Source: Flavobacterium sp. J27 (GTDB taxonomy: Bacteria; Bacteroidota; Bacteroidia; Flavobacteriales; Flavobacteriaceae). From it: DNA of 59,793 bases. Position 1 is the first letter of the stretch, and every line of letters starts with the position of its first letter. Of this stretch, positions 43,953 through 53,343 are shown in pieces. The stretch lies in assembly GCF_004303025.1 (NCBI RefSeq), contig NZ_PJQW01000017.1, forward strand, positions 1 to 59,793. Direction: 5' to 3'. Under the pieces are notes generated by a model. That model was not told the origin of the DNA, did no database searches, and worked only from the letters and a program-made list of their open reading frames with translations. The translations under genes were made by a program, and so were the position numbers.

Positions 43953-46379
43953 ATGACTAGAACAAGAATAGTAAAGGGTACAATTACAGAAAAAACAGGT
44001 GGAAACGAAATATATTATGCCTCTGGAAATATTGTAATTAATGCCGGAAAGAAAATAAATATTACTTCAAATCAAGGTGTTGTTTTTGGAGAACCTGAAA
44101 TCCCAAATGTTAAGGTGCTTGAAAATAAAGTTTATACCTTAGAAAGTACTTATGCTTTAGATCAATTAACATCCTTGGCAGAGGATTTAGCCGAAATGCC
44201 GTTTATTTTTTTTATGTTGGAAGTTTTTGGTAACGATATTGAAGTTAGCGCTTTGAGTAAATTATATAAAGATTTATGCGATAAAAAAGTAAAGAATCCT
44301 GAAATTATTGTTTCAAAAATACCAGTTAACGGACATGATGCAGGGTATAGTAATAAGCAAAGAAAAATTATTGTTTACGAAAAAATTATTGAAGAAGCAG
44401 TAACTAACAACGACACTTCTGCCATGCTTTTAGCTGCATTAGTGGAAGAATTTGGACACCATATTGATAATCTTTTACGAACAGATTATGCTACCAATGG
44501 AAAAGAAGACAACGATGTCATCGATGAAGGAGCCAAATTTTCTTATCAGTTATTCAAATTTGATATTTTTAATGAAAGTACACTCACTTATGCTACAACA
44601 GAAATACCTGCTTATTCAGGGGATTTAGTAGTAGATTTTTCTAAACTGCATGAAAAAATAACAACTTATGTAAACGAAACCCAGCAATATGACGAAATTC
44701 CTGGTGAGGATATTTCTAATTTTGGTGCCGGAAGAAATAGAAAAACAAATACGAATGCTGCTTATGCTCATGGTGATATTGAGTTTGAATCATTAGTTTC
44801 TAGAGATTTATTTGATGCCAATCAAGTTAATCAAATTTATTATGGAAATTGGTTGCGCGATTTTTCACAGGTAATCGTTGGCTTAACAGTACGAAGTACA
44901 AATTTCGCTATACAAACACAAAAGAATAAGGTTGTTGAAGAAGCTTCGCCAATGAAATTGTCACATCAAGGATGGGTCAATTTAATAGAAATCTTAGCCA
45001 TAAAAGAATTTGTTTATGATGCTTCAAAACATGGAGGCAAAGAGCCTATCGATAATTATAATGATTTAAAGAAAACTTTTGATACACATTTTGGTGCCTT
45101 AAATAAAGATATTTTAGGAATTTATAGACCAGAAGAGCATATAGATAATCCTAAAGGATTAGAAGATGAATCACAAATTAAAGACGACAAAGGTGAAATT
45201 ATAGCCTTCAATTACAATGGACAACAAAAAACGTTATATGCAGGTGATAATCAACAATCTTGGCTAATAGATTCCACCAGAAATATGTCTAACTTTTTCT
45301 GGAGAGATTTTCCAGAAAGACCAGCGACCGTTACTTATGTAAAAGAGCAAATTCGAGCAGCATGTAATTATGGGAAAACAAAAGAAGGATTTAGATGTCT
45401 TGGTGCAGCATTACACGTTTTAGAAGATTATTTTGCTCATACTAATTTTACAGAGATAGCTTTAAGAATGCATGGAGCAGATGTTTATCCATGGATTCAA
45501 GATTATAAGGGAAAAGCTTGGAGTCAATTGCCTGTAGTGAGCGGTACATTTTTAGCAGATGACACCATTGCTAGTGTAGGCCCAAAGATTAGTGATTTAT
45601 TATTTGATCCTAAATTTAAAGAATATAAAAGAAGGGTGCCAAAGCATAGAACCTTAGCTGAAATGTTAATTTTAAAAACACTTCAAGATTTTGCTAATGG
45701 ACAAAAAAGTGATACGGCAAAAACAAATAGCACTTATTTAGGAGTTGAGTTTTCTACTTGGTTGAGCTGGTTTGAAGATTATTTGAACTTTCAAGATTTT
45801 ATAGCTGCGGAATATAAAAAAGCAGATGGATTACACTGGTTTTCAACTGATTTTCCTGAAAAATTAGGTGCAAGAATGGCCGAAACTTTTTCAATGTCAA
45901 CTAACTATTTAGCTCAAGCCATGGGCTATTTTCCAAAAGTAGTAATCAATGTAATTTTAGGATCCTTTGACAAGGTAATTCCAGAAGCGCAATCACATTT
46001 GAATTCAAATTATGGGAATTGCCCTTCACATTCGCAATTAGCCAAAGATTCCTATTCACATCCATTAAATAAATTGGCTGCATCATTAGCAAAAACAGCA
46101 GTTAAAGACATTGGAACCAAATTTAATCAAGGTTGGAATGGAGACCAATTGGCCAATTATATTGCAGATACCTATTTTGTTCATCCTGAAAAGATTCATC
46201 CTGAATTAAATAAAATTATTTTAGATTGGAAAAACAATAAAAATAATCAAGCAATAATAGATCGCTTAAAGTATGCTACAATTTTTGAGCATGCACATGT
46301 TGAAATTCAAGAAATTAATAAAGCTAGCATGCAAAGAATAAAAGAAGTAATGGATTATTTTAAAAAGAATACAAAATGA
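43953..46379 (+). CDS. HET-C domain protein, candidate secreted effector
   Basis: An 808-residue protein with no signal peptide. Residues 1-50 (TRIVKGTITEKTGGNEIYY; NIVINAGKKINITSNQGVVF) have the I-x-I-x-A/S repeat rhythm of phage-spike/VgrG C-terminal helices. Residues 140-200 hold LVEEFGHHIDNLL (E165-H169/H170) and DEGAKF, like a zincin motif with Glu for the first His. From residue 269 a HET-C domain follows: AYAHGDIEFES, YGNWLRDFSQVIVG, and GAALHVLEDYFAHTNFTEIA with H488, E491, D492, H496. HET-C folds resemble zinc phospholipase C; fungal HET-C acts in incompatibility. Two lipoprotein genes overlap downstream. An interbacterial effector is my inference. Confidence 0.8.
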   Translation: MTRTRIVKGTITEKTGGNEIYYASGNIVINAGKKINITSNQGVVFGEPEIPNVKVLENKVYTLESTYALDQLTSLAEDLAEMPFIFFMLEVFGNDIEVSALSKLYKDLCDKKVKNPEIIVSKIPVNGHDAGYSNKQRKIIVYEKIIEEAVTNNDTSAMLLAALVEEFGHHIDNLLRTDYATNGKEDNDVIDEGAKFSYQLFKFDIFNESTLTYATTEIPAYSGDLVVDFSKLHEKITTYVNETQQYDEIPGEDISNFGAGRNRKTNTNAAYAHGDIEFESLVSRDLFDANQVNQIYYGNWLRDFSQVIVGLTVRSTNFAIQTQKNKVVEEASPMKLSHQGWVNLIEILAIKEFVYDASKHGGKEPIDNYNDLKKTFDTHFGALNKDILGIYRPEEHIDNPKGLEDESQIKDDKGEIIAFNYNGQQKTLYAGDNQQSWLIDSTRNMSNFFWRDFPERPATVTYVKEQIRAACNYGKTKEGFRCLGAALHVLEDYFAHTNFTEIALRMHGADVYPWIQDYKGKAWSQLPVVSGTFLADDTIASVGPKISDLLFDPKFKEYKRRVPKHRTLAEMLILKTLQDFANGQKSDTAKTNSTYLGVEFSTWLSWFEDYLNFQDFIAAEYKKADGLHWFSTDFPEKLGARMAETFSMSTNYLAQAMGYFPKVVINVILGSFDKVIPEAQSHLNSNYGNCPSHSQLAKDSYSHPLNKLAASLAKTAVKDIGTKFNQGWNGDQLANYIADTYFVHPEKIHPELNKIILDWKNNKNNQAIIDRLKYATIFEHAHVEIQEINKASMQRIKEVMDYFKKNTK

Positions 46380-47164
46380 TACATAGGATAAAAATTGTAC
46401 TCCTCTTATTATTATTAACCATTTTAAACATACAATGTCAAAACATGAAAAATAAGGATAAAGATATTACTAACGCATCTATAAAAGTAGAACGTTGTGG
46501 AATTTTTTACAAGGGCGAACGGTTAGAATTAGGTATGCCACTTACTACATGGGAAAAAGTATTAGGTAAACCAAGTAGAAAAACAGATTTAACTCAGGTT
46601 TGGGATTCTTTAGGTATTGGTGTTGATGATTGGCAAGGTGAAAAAAAAGGAAATGTAGCAGCAGTTTATATTTATTTTGTGAAACTAGATAGCCCAGAAG
46701 GAAAAGAAGGGCTGTTGAATTATGCTAAAGATTGGCAGCCTTTCAATAGAGATGATTGGGATGAAGAATTTCTAAAAGAGAATGAAACTAGATTAAAAGA
46801 AAAAGCAGATCCTAAAAATTATGTTTACCCTCTTACGGTATATAATGGTTATGTTGATTTACATGGTTTTCCAGTAGGTGCAGGGATGAAAGTTGACGAA
46901 ATAAATAGATATAGAGAAAATTTACCGTTTTCAAGTAAGTTTGGTTATGTTGACCAAGATATAGACGGAGTAAACGATTCAGGAAATACAACCGATACTT
47001 TTGGAGGAGATTATCGTGCAACAGGAACCGAATGTAAAGAGGGAGGTTTACAATACTATGAATTAACATATACCGCTAGTGGTGCATTAGAATTTCTTAC
47101 AATTGGATATGAACCCAAACAAGAATTGGAAGACAAAATAGAAAAACAGCGAGAAAATGAATAA
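46376..47164 (+). CDS. Lipoprotein (DUF7738-like), candidate immunity or accessory protein
   Basis: A 262-residue lipoprotein: signal peptide of leucines with lipobox LNIQC. The first part of the mature protein, GIFYKGERLELGMPLTTWEK and VLGKPSRKTDLTQVWDSLGI, resembles small domains found beside secreted toxins (DUF7738-like; assignment from memory). The rest has no known domain. The start codon overlaps the HET-C stop by 4 bases (ATGA), which implies tight translational coupling, and the stop overlaps the next lipoprotein gene by 8 bases. A periplasmic lipoprotein made together with a phospholipase-like protein fits an immunity role, not shown. Confidence 0.75.
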   Translation: MIHRIKIVLLLLLLTILNIQCQNMKNKDKDITNASIKVERCGIFYKGERLELGMPLTTWEKVLGKPSRKTDLTQVWDSLGIGVDDWQGEKKGNVAAVYIYFVKLDSPEGKEGLLNYAKDWQPFNRDDWDEEFLKENETRLKEKADPKNYVYPLTVYNGYVDLHGFPVGAGMKVDEINRYRENLPFSSKFGYVDQDIDGVNDSGNTTDTFGGDYRATGTECKEGGLQYYELTYTASGALEFLTIGYEPKQELEDKIEKQRENE

Positions 47165-48455
47165 CAAACGATTCATTTTCTTTATCTGTTTAATAATTTG
47201 TTCCTGTAAAAAGGAGAAAACAGATTTAGAGTTATTACAAAAAGACAAATCAAATCTAGAAGAATGTTTAAAAACAGATGAGATTGCTAAATATAAATTT
47301 TTAAAAATAGCAATGCGTTCGTCAGTTCCAATGGAAAACTATCCTAGTGAATTCCTTCCGTTTAAAGATAAATTAAATGATTTGTCAAATACATTAAAAG
47401 ACGTTGATACAGAGAATATTTCTTTTCTTGAAATGGCTTCTATTTACAAAGATTATTTAGATTTAAAAAAAGTGATAGATAAAACAGATGAGGATGTTTT
47501 TCCAACACTTATAGAGGCAATGCAGTATACTAATTCTGAAGAAAAAATGACCAAACAAAAATTGCTAGCTGGAGATGAAAAGAAAAAAATCGAAACGTAT
47601 GAGCATGCTTTTTTAGGAATTATTGGCGTAATAAGTAAAAGTTTTGGTAAATCAATAACCTTGTATGAATCTTCGAAAATAAATCCAGAAAACATAGAAG
47701 ATGCTGGTTTTAAAATGATTTTTCAATATTATAGAGGTCTTATTTTCATGGAAAAAAGCTTGTATTATCTTTCTGAAAATGAAGCTACTAAAAATATCGA
47801 TTGGTTGAATACGAATCAAAAAGTTGATTTACAGTTAATACAAACTCTTTTTGGTTGGAATAATTTTGATAAAGAACAAAATTATATAGCTTTTCATTCT
47901 CTAAATTATTTACTTCGAGGAATAGATAGACTTTCTATGGAAAGAGACATAGATGAAGAAAGAGGGTTAGATGATTTTGAAGTTTTTTTAGAAGATTGTA
48001 ATACATTAGGCTTAAATAACGAATTGTCTTGGAGTATTGATGCCTACGTTAGTATTAAAAGAGAAAATAATCAAAAAGCTATTGTAGCTTTAAAAAAGTT
48101 AAAAAACAGTTCTTTGCTCTCTAAAAATGATAAAGAACAAATTGAAGAAACCATTCGTTACCTTGAAAACAGAAAACAAGGAGAATGGATAAATACAGTT
48201 TACGATAAAGCATTCATTAGTAAAATTGTAATTTCTTATGTAACCGATCAACTATCAAAAATGGATTGGGAAAAAATACTCAATGAAAGTAACATCCAAG
48301 ATCAAAAAGAAGTTTTGCTAATGATTGAAAATTTTAAAAAGTGCAATGAAAAGATTCAAGAGGTAAAGGATATGAAATATCTGGAAGAAAACGCTACTAA
48401 AATACAAGAAGAGGGAAGTAAAATTTGGGATAAAGCCAAAGATTTAATTCAATAA
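47157..48455 (+). CDS. Lipoprotein of unknown function, last gene of the HET-C locus
   Basis: A 432-residue lipoprotein: signal peptide and lipobox LIICSC near residue 18. The mature protein is almost wholly helical and rich in Lys, Glu and Leu (FKDKLNDLSNTLKDVDTENI; FEVFLEDCNTLGLNNELSWS; AIVALKKLKNSSLLSKND), consistent with a TPR-like or long helical-bundle fold. No named family recognised. It overlaps the preceding lipoprotein by 8 bases and is clearly part of the same unit. Four bases after its stop comes the convergent DUF2971 gene, with no terminator visible between. Confidence 0.7.
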   Translation: MNNKRFIFFICLIICSCKKEKTDLELLQKDKSNLEECLKTDEIAKYKFLKIAMRSSVPMENYPSEFLPFKDKLNDLSNTLKDVDTENISFLEMASIYKDYLDLKKVIDKTDEDVFPTLIEAMQYTNSEEKMTKQKLLAGDEKKKIETYEHAFLGIIGVISKSFGKSITLYESSKINPENIEDAGFKMIFQYYRGLIFMEKSLYYLSENEATKNIDWLNTNQKVDLQLIQTLFGWNNFDKEQNYIAFHSLNYLLRGIDRLSMERDIDEERGLDDFEVFLEDCNTLGLNNELSWSIDAYVSIKRENNQKAIVALKKLKNSSLLSKNDKEQIEETIRYLENRKQGEWINTVYDKAFISKIVISYVTDQLSKMDWEKILNESNIQDQKEVLLMIENFKKCNEKIQEVKDMKYLEENATKIQEEGSKIWDKAKDLIQ

Positions 48456-48459
48456 AGTT

Positions 48460-49161
48460 TTAAATTAAGATATCGCTCTCTAAATCTGATTTTTCAATGG
48501 CAATTTCGTATCCTAATTTTTTTACCATTTGAACGACTAAGTTTTTATACCAATTTTCACTTTTTGGATGAATGTAAATTTTTTCAATTAACTCATTAAT
48601 AATAACCTCTATTTTTAAACCATCGTTAATCGAAATTTTAGCATGACTTACATCAGAAATTACTCTAATTTCCCGCTCGTATTGAAAACTTTTACGCTTG
48701 AATAAAAAAGGAAAAAAGGTATCCTCAAAAGGAATGTATTCTTTTTTGTAGTCTATATAATTTACTTCTCCTATAAATTGTTGAAAATGTTTTTCTACCT
48801 CTAACGCTTTTTTTAATCTTCCAATCGTAGATTGAATGGCTAAGCCTTCGTTGTTTTTTGTAAAAATTTGCCACATAGCAAACGATTCGTATTCATTAGC
48901 ATGCCAACTACTTACTACGACTTTCTCACGATGCGATTTATAGTAATCTAAAAACTTCGGATTGTTTGCTGCAATTTTTTTAATTTCTTCAAAAGTAGGT
49001 TCTGAAAAAGTACCTTCATATTGATCTTCAAATTTATCAGATCGAGACATGAACAATTTTTGGGATAACAACATGTCTAAAAACTTGGATAAATCCAAAT
49101 ATTTCCAAATAATTACTTGATCATTATTGGTTAACTTAATATCTGCACTCGTTACATACAT
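48460..49161 (-). CDS. DUF2971 family protein
   Basis: A 233-residue cytoplasmic protein with the DUF2971 pattern: IIWKYLDLSKFLDMLLSQKL, LFMSRSDKFEDQYEGTF, VVSSWHANEYESFAMWQIFT, GLAIQSTIGRLKKAL, and KRKSFQYEREIRVISDV. Conserved His, Glu, Tyr-Glu-Arg-Glu residues suggest an active site, but the activity is unknown; members are frequent in bacterial defence and mobile regions. It is convergent with the HET-C locus (4 bases between stops) and lies 98 bases from the ABC exporter gene on the same strand. Confidence 0.88.
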   Translation of the reverse strand: MYVTSADIKLTNNDQVIIWKYLDLSKFLDMLLSQKLFMSRSDKFEDQYEGTFSEPTFEEIKKIAANNPKFLDYYKSHREKVVVSSWHANEYESFAMWQIFTKNNEGLAIQSTIGRLKKALEVEKHFQQFIGEVNYIDYKKEYIPFEDTFFPFLFKRKSFQYEREIRVISDVSHAKISINDGLKIEVIINELIEKIYIHPKSENWYKNLVVQMVKKLGYEIAIEKSDLESDILI

Positions 49162-49258
49162 ACTTTAAAAACAAGACTCTCAAAAGTAATGATTTTTGAA
49201 ATATATTTTTAAGTATTTAACTTTTCAATTCGCTGTAAATTAAATTTATGGATGAAAT

Positions 49259-51088
49259 CTATTCAAAAGACTGCATCAATACAAGTTTAGCATACATACC
49301 ATCTTTGGCTAAAAGTTCGGTATGAGTACCTTGTTCTACAATTTGTCCTTTTTGCATTACCACAATAGTATCTGCTTTTTGAATTGTCGATAAACGGTGT
49401 GCAATAACTACAGAAGTTCTATTTTGCATCATGTTTTCTAAGGCAATTTGTACTAATTTTTCGCTTTCTGTATCTAAGGCTGAGGTAGCTTCGTCTAAAA
49501 TCATAATAGGAGGGTTTTTTATAACCGCTCTAGCAATTGATAAGCGCTGCTTTTGTCCGCCCGATAAATTACTTCCAGATTCTCCAATATTTGTGTTAAT
49601 TCCATCTGGTAAATCTTTAACAAATTCATAGGCATTGGCAATCTTTAAAGCAGTAATGAGCTCCTCTTCAGTAGCTTCTGGTTTTCCAATTAATAAGTTG
49701 TTTTTAATCGTGTCATTAAATAGAATAGAATCTTGGGTTACTAAACCTATTAAATCGCGTAACGAATGCATGTTCCAGTCTCGTACATCTACACCATCAA
49801 TTTGAATATTACCTTCCTGAATATCATAAAAACGAGTCAGTAAATTGGCAATAGTACTTTTTCCACTTCCAGATTGGCCCACAAGAGCAACGGTTTTCCC
49901 TTTTGGAATATGCAATGAGAAATTGTTTAATACAGGTTCATCTTGGTAAGCAAAACTGATGTTTTGAATTTCGATTCCGATATCGAAAGTGTTTTTTTCA
50001 AATGCTCCGTCTTTATTGGTTAAGTTATTTTCTTGTTCCATTAAAATAAACACTCTTTCTGCCGCTGCCAAACCCGTTTTTACTTGATAAAAAGATTTTG
50101 AAATGGCCTTTGCAGGTGTTAAAATAGTGTAAGCTAAAGCAATGTAACCAATAAAAGAAGTACTGTCTAATGATTCTTCAACTAATACTAAATGTCCTCC
50201 GTATAATAATAAAGCAGCAATCGTTACAATGCCTAAAAATTCACTTAAAGGAGACGCTAAATTGTTTTTATTAAAGATACTGGTATTTAATCTTAATAAA
50301 CGCCATAAAGATCCTGTAAATCTTTTGACGAAAGCATCTTCTGCATTATAACTTTTAACCACTTTAAGTCCCGTTAAGGTTTCGTCTAAAATGGAAATGA
50401 AAACGCCTTGTTCTTGCTGTACTTTAAGTGATTTCGATTTTAAATTTTTTCCAATTCTTGAAATAATTAATCCAGAAATAGGAATAAATATGAATACGAA
50501 AAGCGTTAGTTTGGCACTAATTAATAACATGGCTACTATTGAAAAAAGGATTGTTAAAGGTTCTCTAACAATTAATTCCAAAATTTGAAAGAAAGAAGCT
50601 TGTACTTCAGAAACATCTCCTAGCATACGAGCCATAATATCACCTTTTCTAGTATTTGAATAATGAGAAATAGGTAAGTGGATAATTTTATGGTATAATT
50701 TTTCTCTTAAATCTTTTAAAACGCCCAAGCGTAAAATAGTAATTTGATAAGAGGCTAAGTAGTTGAATAAATTCTTAAACAAGGCGGTTACAATTACTAT
50801 TGAAACCACTAATAATAAGGAATATTCTAAGCCTCTTTCTTCGGAAATAGCTGTTAAATAATACCCTAAATAATCTTGGCAATAATTTTTTAAACTGCCT
50901 ATACCTTTAAACTCAGGCTTTACTAATACCGTTTCTGATTGTTTGAATAATACATCTAATGTAGGGATTAAACTAACCATTAAAATGGTTGAGAAAAAGG
51001 CGTAACAGGTATTGAATATAATGTTTAAAACTGCATTTTTCTTGTATTTTAAAGCAAAAGGAATTATTTTTTTTAAATTTTCATCCAT
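49259..51088 (-). CDS. MsbA-like ABC exporter (fused permease and ATPase)
   Basis: A 609-residue half-transporter: six membrane helices in residues about 15-340, then an ATPase domain with ALVGQSGSGKSTIANLLTRF (Walker A), LSGGQKQRLSIARAV (signature), PIMILDEATSALDTESEK (Walker B) and VVIAHRLSTIQKADTI (H-loop). Homodimers of this type flip lipids such as lipid A or export drugs; the substrate here is not evident. The start shares one base with the stop of the phosphosugar mutase, so the two are coupled. Confidence 0.93.
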   Translation of the reverse strand: MDENLKKIIPFALKYKKNAVLNIIFNTCYAFFSTILMVSLIPTLDVLFKQSETVLVKPEFKGIGSLKNYCQDYLGYYLTAISEERGLEYSLLLVVSIVIVTALFKNLFNYLASYQITILRLGVLKDLREKLYHKIIHLPISHYSNTRKGDIMARMLGDVSEVQASFFQILELIVREPLTILFSIVAMLLISAKLTLFVFIFIPISGLIISRIGKNLKSKSLKVQQEQGVFISILDETLTGLKVVKSYNAEDAFVKRFTGSLWRLLRLNTSIFNKNNLASPLSEFLGIVTIAALLLYGGHLVLVEESLDSTSFIGYIALAYTILTPAKAISKSFYQVKTGLAAAERVFILMEQENNLTNKDGAFEKNTFDIGIEIQNISFAYQDEPVLNNFSLHIPKGKTVALVGQSGSGKSTIANLLTRFYDIQEGNIQIDGVDVRDWNMHSLRDLIGLVTQDSILFNDTIKNNLLIGKPEATEEELITALKIANAYEFVKDLPDGINTNIGESGSNLSGGQKQRLSIARAVIKNPPIMILDEATSALDTESEKLVQIALENMMQNRTSVVIAHRLSTIQKADTIVVMQKGQIVEQGTHTELLAKDGMYAKLVLMQSFE

Positions 51089-52815
51089 TAGATAAGATTC
51101 ATTTCTGTTATAATATTTTTAATTTTTTGATCTAAAAATGCTTCTGTATTATTATAGGCTTCAATTGATTCTAAGATAGTATTGACACTAAAATAAAATT
51201 TAATTTTAGGTTCAGTACCACTTGGTCGTGCACATATTTTAGTTCCATCTTCTAAATAATAAATCAATACATTCGATTTAGGAATGGTAATCTCATAGGT
51301 TTCATTACTCATTAAATCTAATGCTTTCGAACTTTGGTAATCTTCAATGCAAACCACACGTTGCCCGTTAATTTCTTTCAAAGGATTTTCACGTAAATCA
51401 ATCATCATTTGTTTAATTTCATGAGCGCCTTCAATTCCTTTTTTAGTAATAGAAATAAGGTATTCTTTATAAAAGCCATAATCTAAAGACAAGTTTATTA
51501 ATTCTTTAAATATAGAACTTCCAGCAGCTTTTGCTTGTGCAGCAATTTCACAAACGAGTAAAATGGCAGCAACAGCATCTTTATCTCTTACGGCATCACC
51601 TACCATATATCCAAAACTCTCTTCACCACCTCCAATAAATTGCTGGTTTGGAAAATCTTTGATAAATTTAGCAATCCATTTAAACCCAGTTAAACCTACT
51701 TTGCATTCTACCCCATATTCAGAAGCTAATTCTAGCATCATTGGAGTCGATACAATAGTCGAGCCAATAAACTCATTTCCTGTAATCTTGTCAGCTCTTT
51801 TCCATTGTTCTAACAAAAAGGCAGTCATAATAACCATGGTTTGGTTTCCGTTCAACAACTTTAAATTACCTTCTAAATCACGAACAGCCACTCCTAAACG
51901 GTCACTATCAGGATCGGTTCCTACAACAATATCAGCATTAATTTTATCTGCTAAAGCCATTGCCATAGTTAGCGCTTCTGGTTCTTCAGGATTTGGAGAT
52001 TTTACGGTTGGAAAATTACCATCTGGAACCGCTTGTTCCGCTACAATATTAACATCTGTATAGCCCGCTTTTTCTAACACATTTGGAATTGCTTTAATAG
52101 AGGTGCCATGTAAAGATGTATATACAATTTTTAATTGGTCTTTGGCCGTTTGTGGTGTGTTAAAACTTGCATTTTCAAGAGTAGATTGGCAAAATGCTTC
52201 GTCAATTTCTTGATCAATATATTCAATTAACGATTCGTTTGCTTCAAAAAGAACATCGCTATATTGTAGGTTTTCAATGATATCAATAATTTCACCATCT
52301 TGAGGAGGAACTAGTTGACCCCCATCTTGCCAATACACTTTATAACCGTTATATTCTGGTGGATTATGAGAAGCTGTTAAAACAATTCCTGCATGACAGT
52401 TTAAATAACGTACAGTAAAAGATAATTCGGGAGTAGGTCTTAAGTCAGAGAATAAATAGACCTGAATTCCATTTGCAGAGAAAACATCTGCCACCACTTT
52501 AGCGAGTGTGTTGCTATTATGACGACAATCATAGGCAATCGCTACTTTAAGCGCTTCACCTGCAAAAACTTTCTTAAGGTAATTACTTAAGCCTTGTGTG
52601 TTTTTTCCTAAGGTATATTTGTTAATTCTATTGGTGCCTACTCCCATTACACCACGCATACCACCGGTACCAAATTCTAAATTTTTATAAAACGAATCCT
52701 CTAACTCTTTAGGAGCACTAGTCATCATTGTTTCAATTTCTTCTTTTGTTTTGGTGTCAAATGTAGGCGTTAACCATTCATTTGCTTTGTCTAGAATTTG
52801 TTTGTCGATATGCAT
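51088..52815 (-). CDS. Phospho-sugar mutase (phosphoglucomutase/phosphomannomutase)
   Basis: A 575-residue enzyme of the alpha-D-phosphohexomutase family with all four domains: the phosphoserine loop GIVLTASHNPPEYNGYKVYW, the metal loop GTDPDSDRLGVAVRD, the sugar-binding loop GGGEESFGYMVGDAVRD, and the C-terminal phosphate-binding loop CARPSGTEPKIKFYFSV. Length and motifs fit the glucose-1,6-bisphosphate-using PgcA-like type common in Bacteroidota. It links glycolytic and polysaccharide sugar phosphates. It overlaps the ABC exporter gene by one base, and a small exported protein gene lies 21 bases upstream. Confidence 0.95.
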   Translation of the reverse strand: MHIDKQILDKANEWLTPTFDTKTKEEIETMMTSAPKELEDSFYKNLEFGTGGMRGVMGVGTNRINKYTLGKNTQGLSNYLKKVFAGEALKVAIAYDCRHNSNTLAKVVADVFSANGIQVYLFSDLRPTPELSFTVRYLNCHAGIVLTASHNPPEYNGYKVYWQDGGQLVPPQDGEIIDIIENLQYSDVLFEANESLIEYIDQEIDEAFCQSTLENASFNTPQTAKDQLKIVYTSLHGTSIKAIPNVLEKAGYTDVNIVAEQAVPDGNFPTVKSPNPEEPEALTMAMALADKINADIVVGTDPDSDRLGVAVRDLEGNLKLLNGNQTMVIMTAFLLEQWKRADKITGNEFIGSTIVSTPMMLELASEYGVECKVGLTGFKWIAKFIKDFPNQQFIGGGEESFGYMVGDAVRDKDAVAAILLVCEIAAQAKAAGSSIFKELINLSLDYGFYKEYLISITKKGIEGAHEIKQMMIDLRENPLKEINGQRVVCIEDYQSSKALDLMSNETYEITIPKSNVLIYYLEDGTKICARPSGTEPKIKFYFSVNTILESIEAYNNTEAFLDQKIKNIITEMNLI

Positions 52816-52836
52816 ATTATATGTTTTTAGAATGTT

Positions 52837-53343
52837 TTAAAAACAATTTTTACTTAACTGTCTTATTTGGTTTGCAACGTTAAACTTTAAATCATAAAGT
52901 ATTTCGGAGTAATTATCTTTTGTAAAAACTGACGCTACTGTATTGTTAAAATTAAATGGCAATATGCCAATAGAATTAAATTTTGAATTGCCTTCAGCGT
53001 GTATAAAATTAAAAAACCTGAAGTAAACTTTATTGTTTTGAACAGTGATCAAATAATCATGAGAAATCTTTCCAGCTAATATTTCGGTATTGTTTATATA
53101 ATAAGTATATTCATAATTACCCTTCAAAAAAATCCTTTCTCTATCTGTTATATAGTTTGTCATACTCTCTAAAAAATCATTTTCACTAATACAATCTGCT
53201 ATTTCTGTTTTATTTTTAGAAGAATCAAAAATAACTTCATAAGTAATTTCTAAATTATTAGTATGGTCACTACCTGTTTTAATTTGGGCACTAATACTAT
53301 TAAAAATTAATAAAAGAGATAGTAGTAATAAATACTTCTTCAT
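52837..53343 (-). CDS. Small exported protein of unknown function
   Basis: A 168-residue protein with a signal peptide (MKKYLLLLSLLLIFNSISAQ). The mature part is beta-rich with two Cys (ADCISENDF near the N-terminus and NCF at the end), which may pair. It has YEVIFDSSKNKTEI and GNYEYTYYINNTEILAGKI and reads like the GLPGLI-type or lipocalin-like small secreted proteins of the phylum, but I do not claim the family. It overlaps the glycosyltransferase gene by one base, so it belongs to that operon. Confidence 0.7.
   Translation of the reverse strand: MKKYLLLLSLLLIFNSISAQIKTGSDHTNNLEITYEVIFDSSKNKTEIADCISENDFLESMTNYITDRERIFLKGNYEYTYYINNTEILAGKISHDYLITVQNNKVYFRFFNFIHAEGNSKFNSIGILPFNFNNTVASVFTKDNYSEILYDLKFNVANQIRQLSKNCF

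Noticed and set aside
51563..52063. 166-codon plus-strand open frame
   Set aside because: Antisense to the well-conserved phosphosugar mutase; its Ser/Pro/Thr-rich translation is typical of a reverse-strand shadow.
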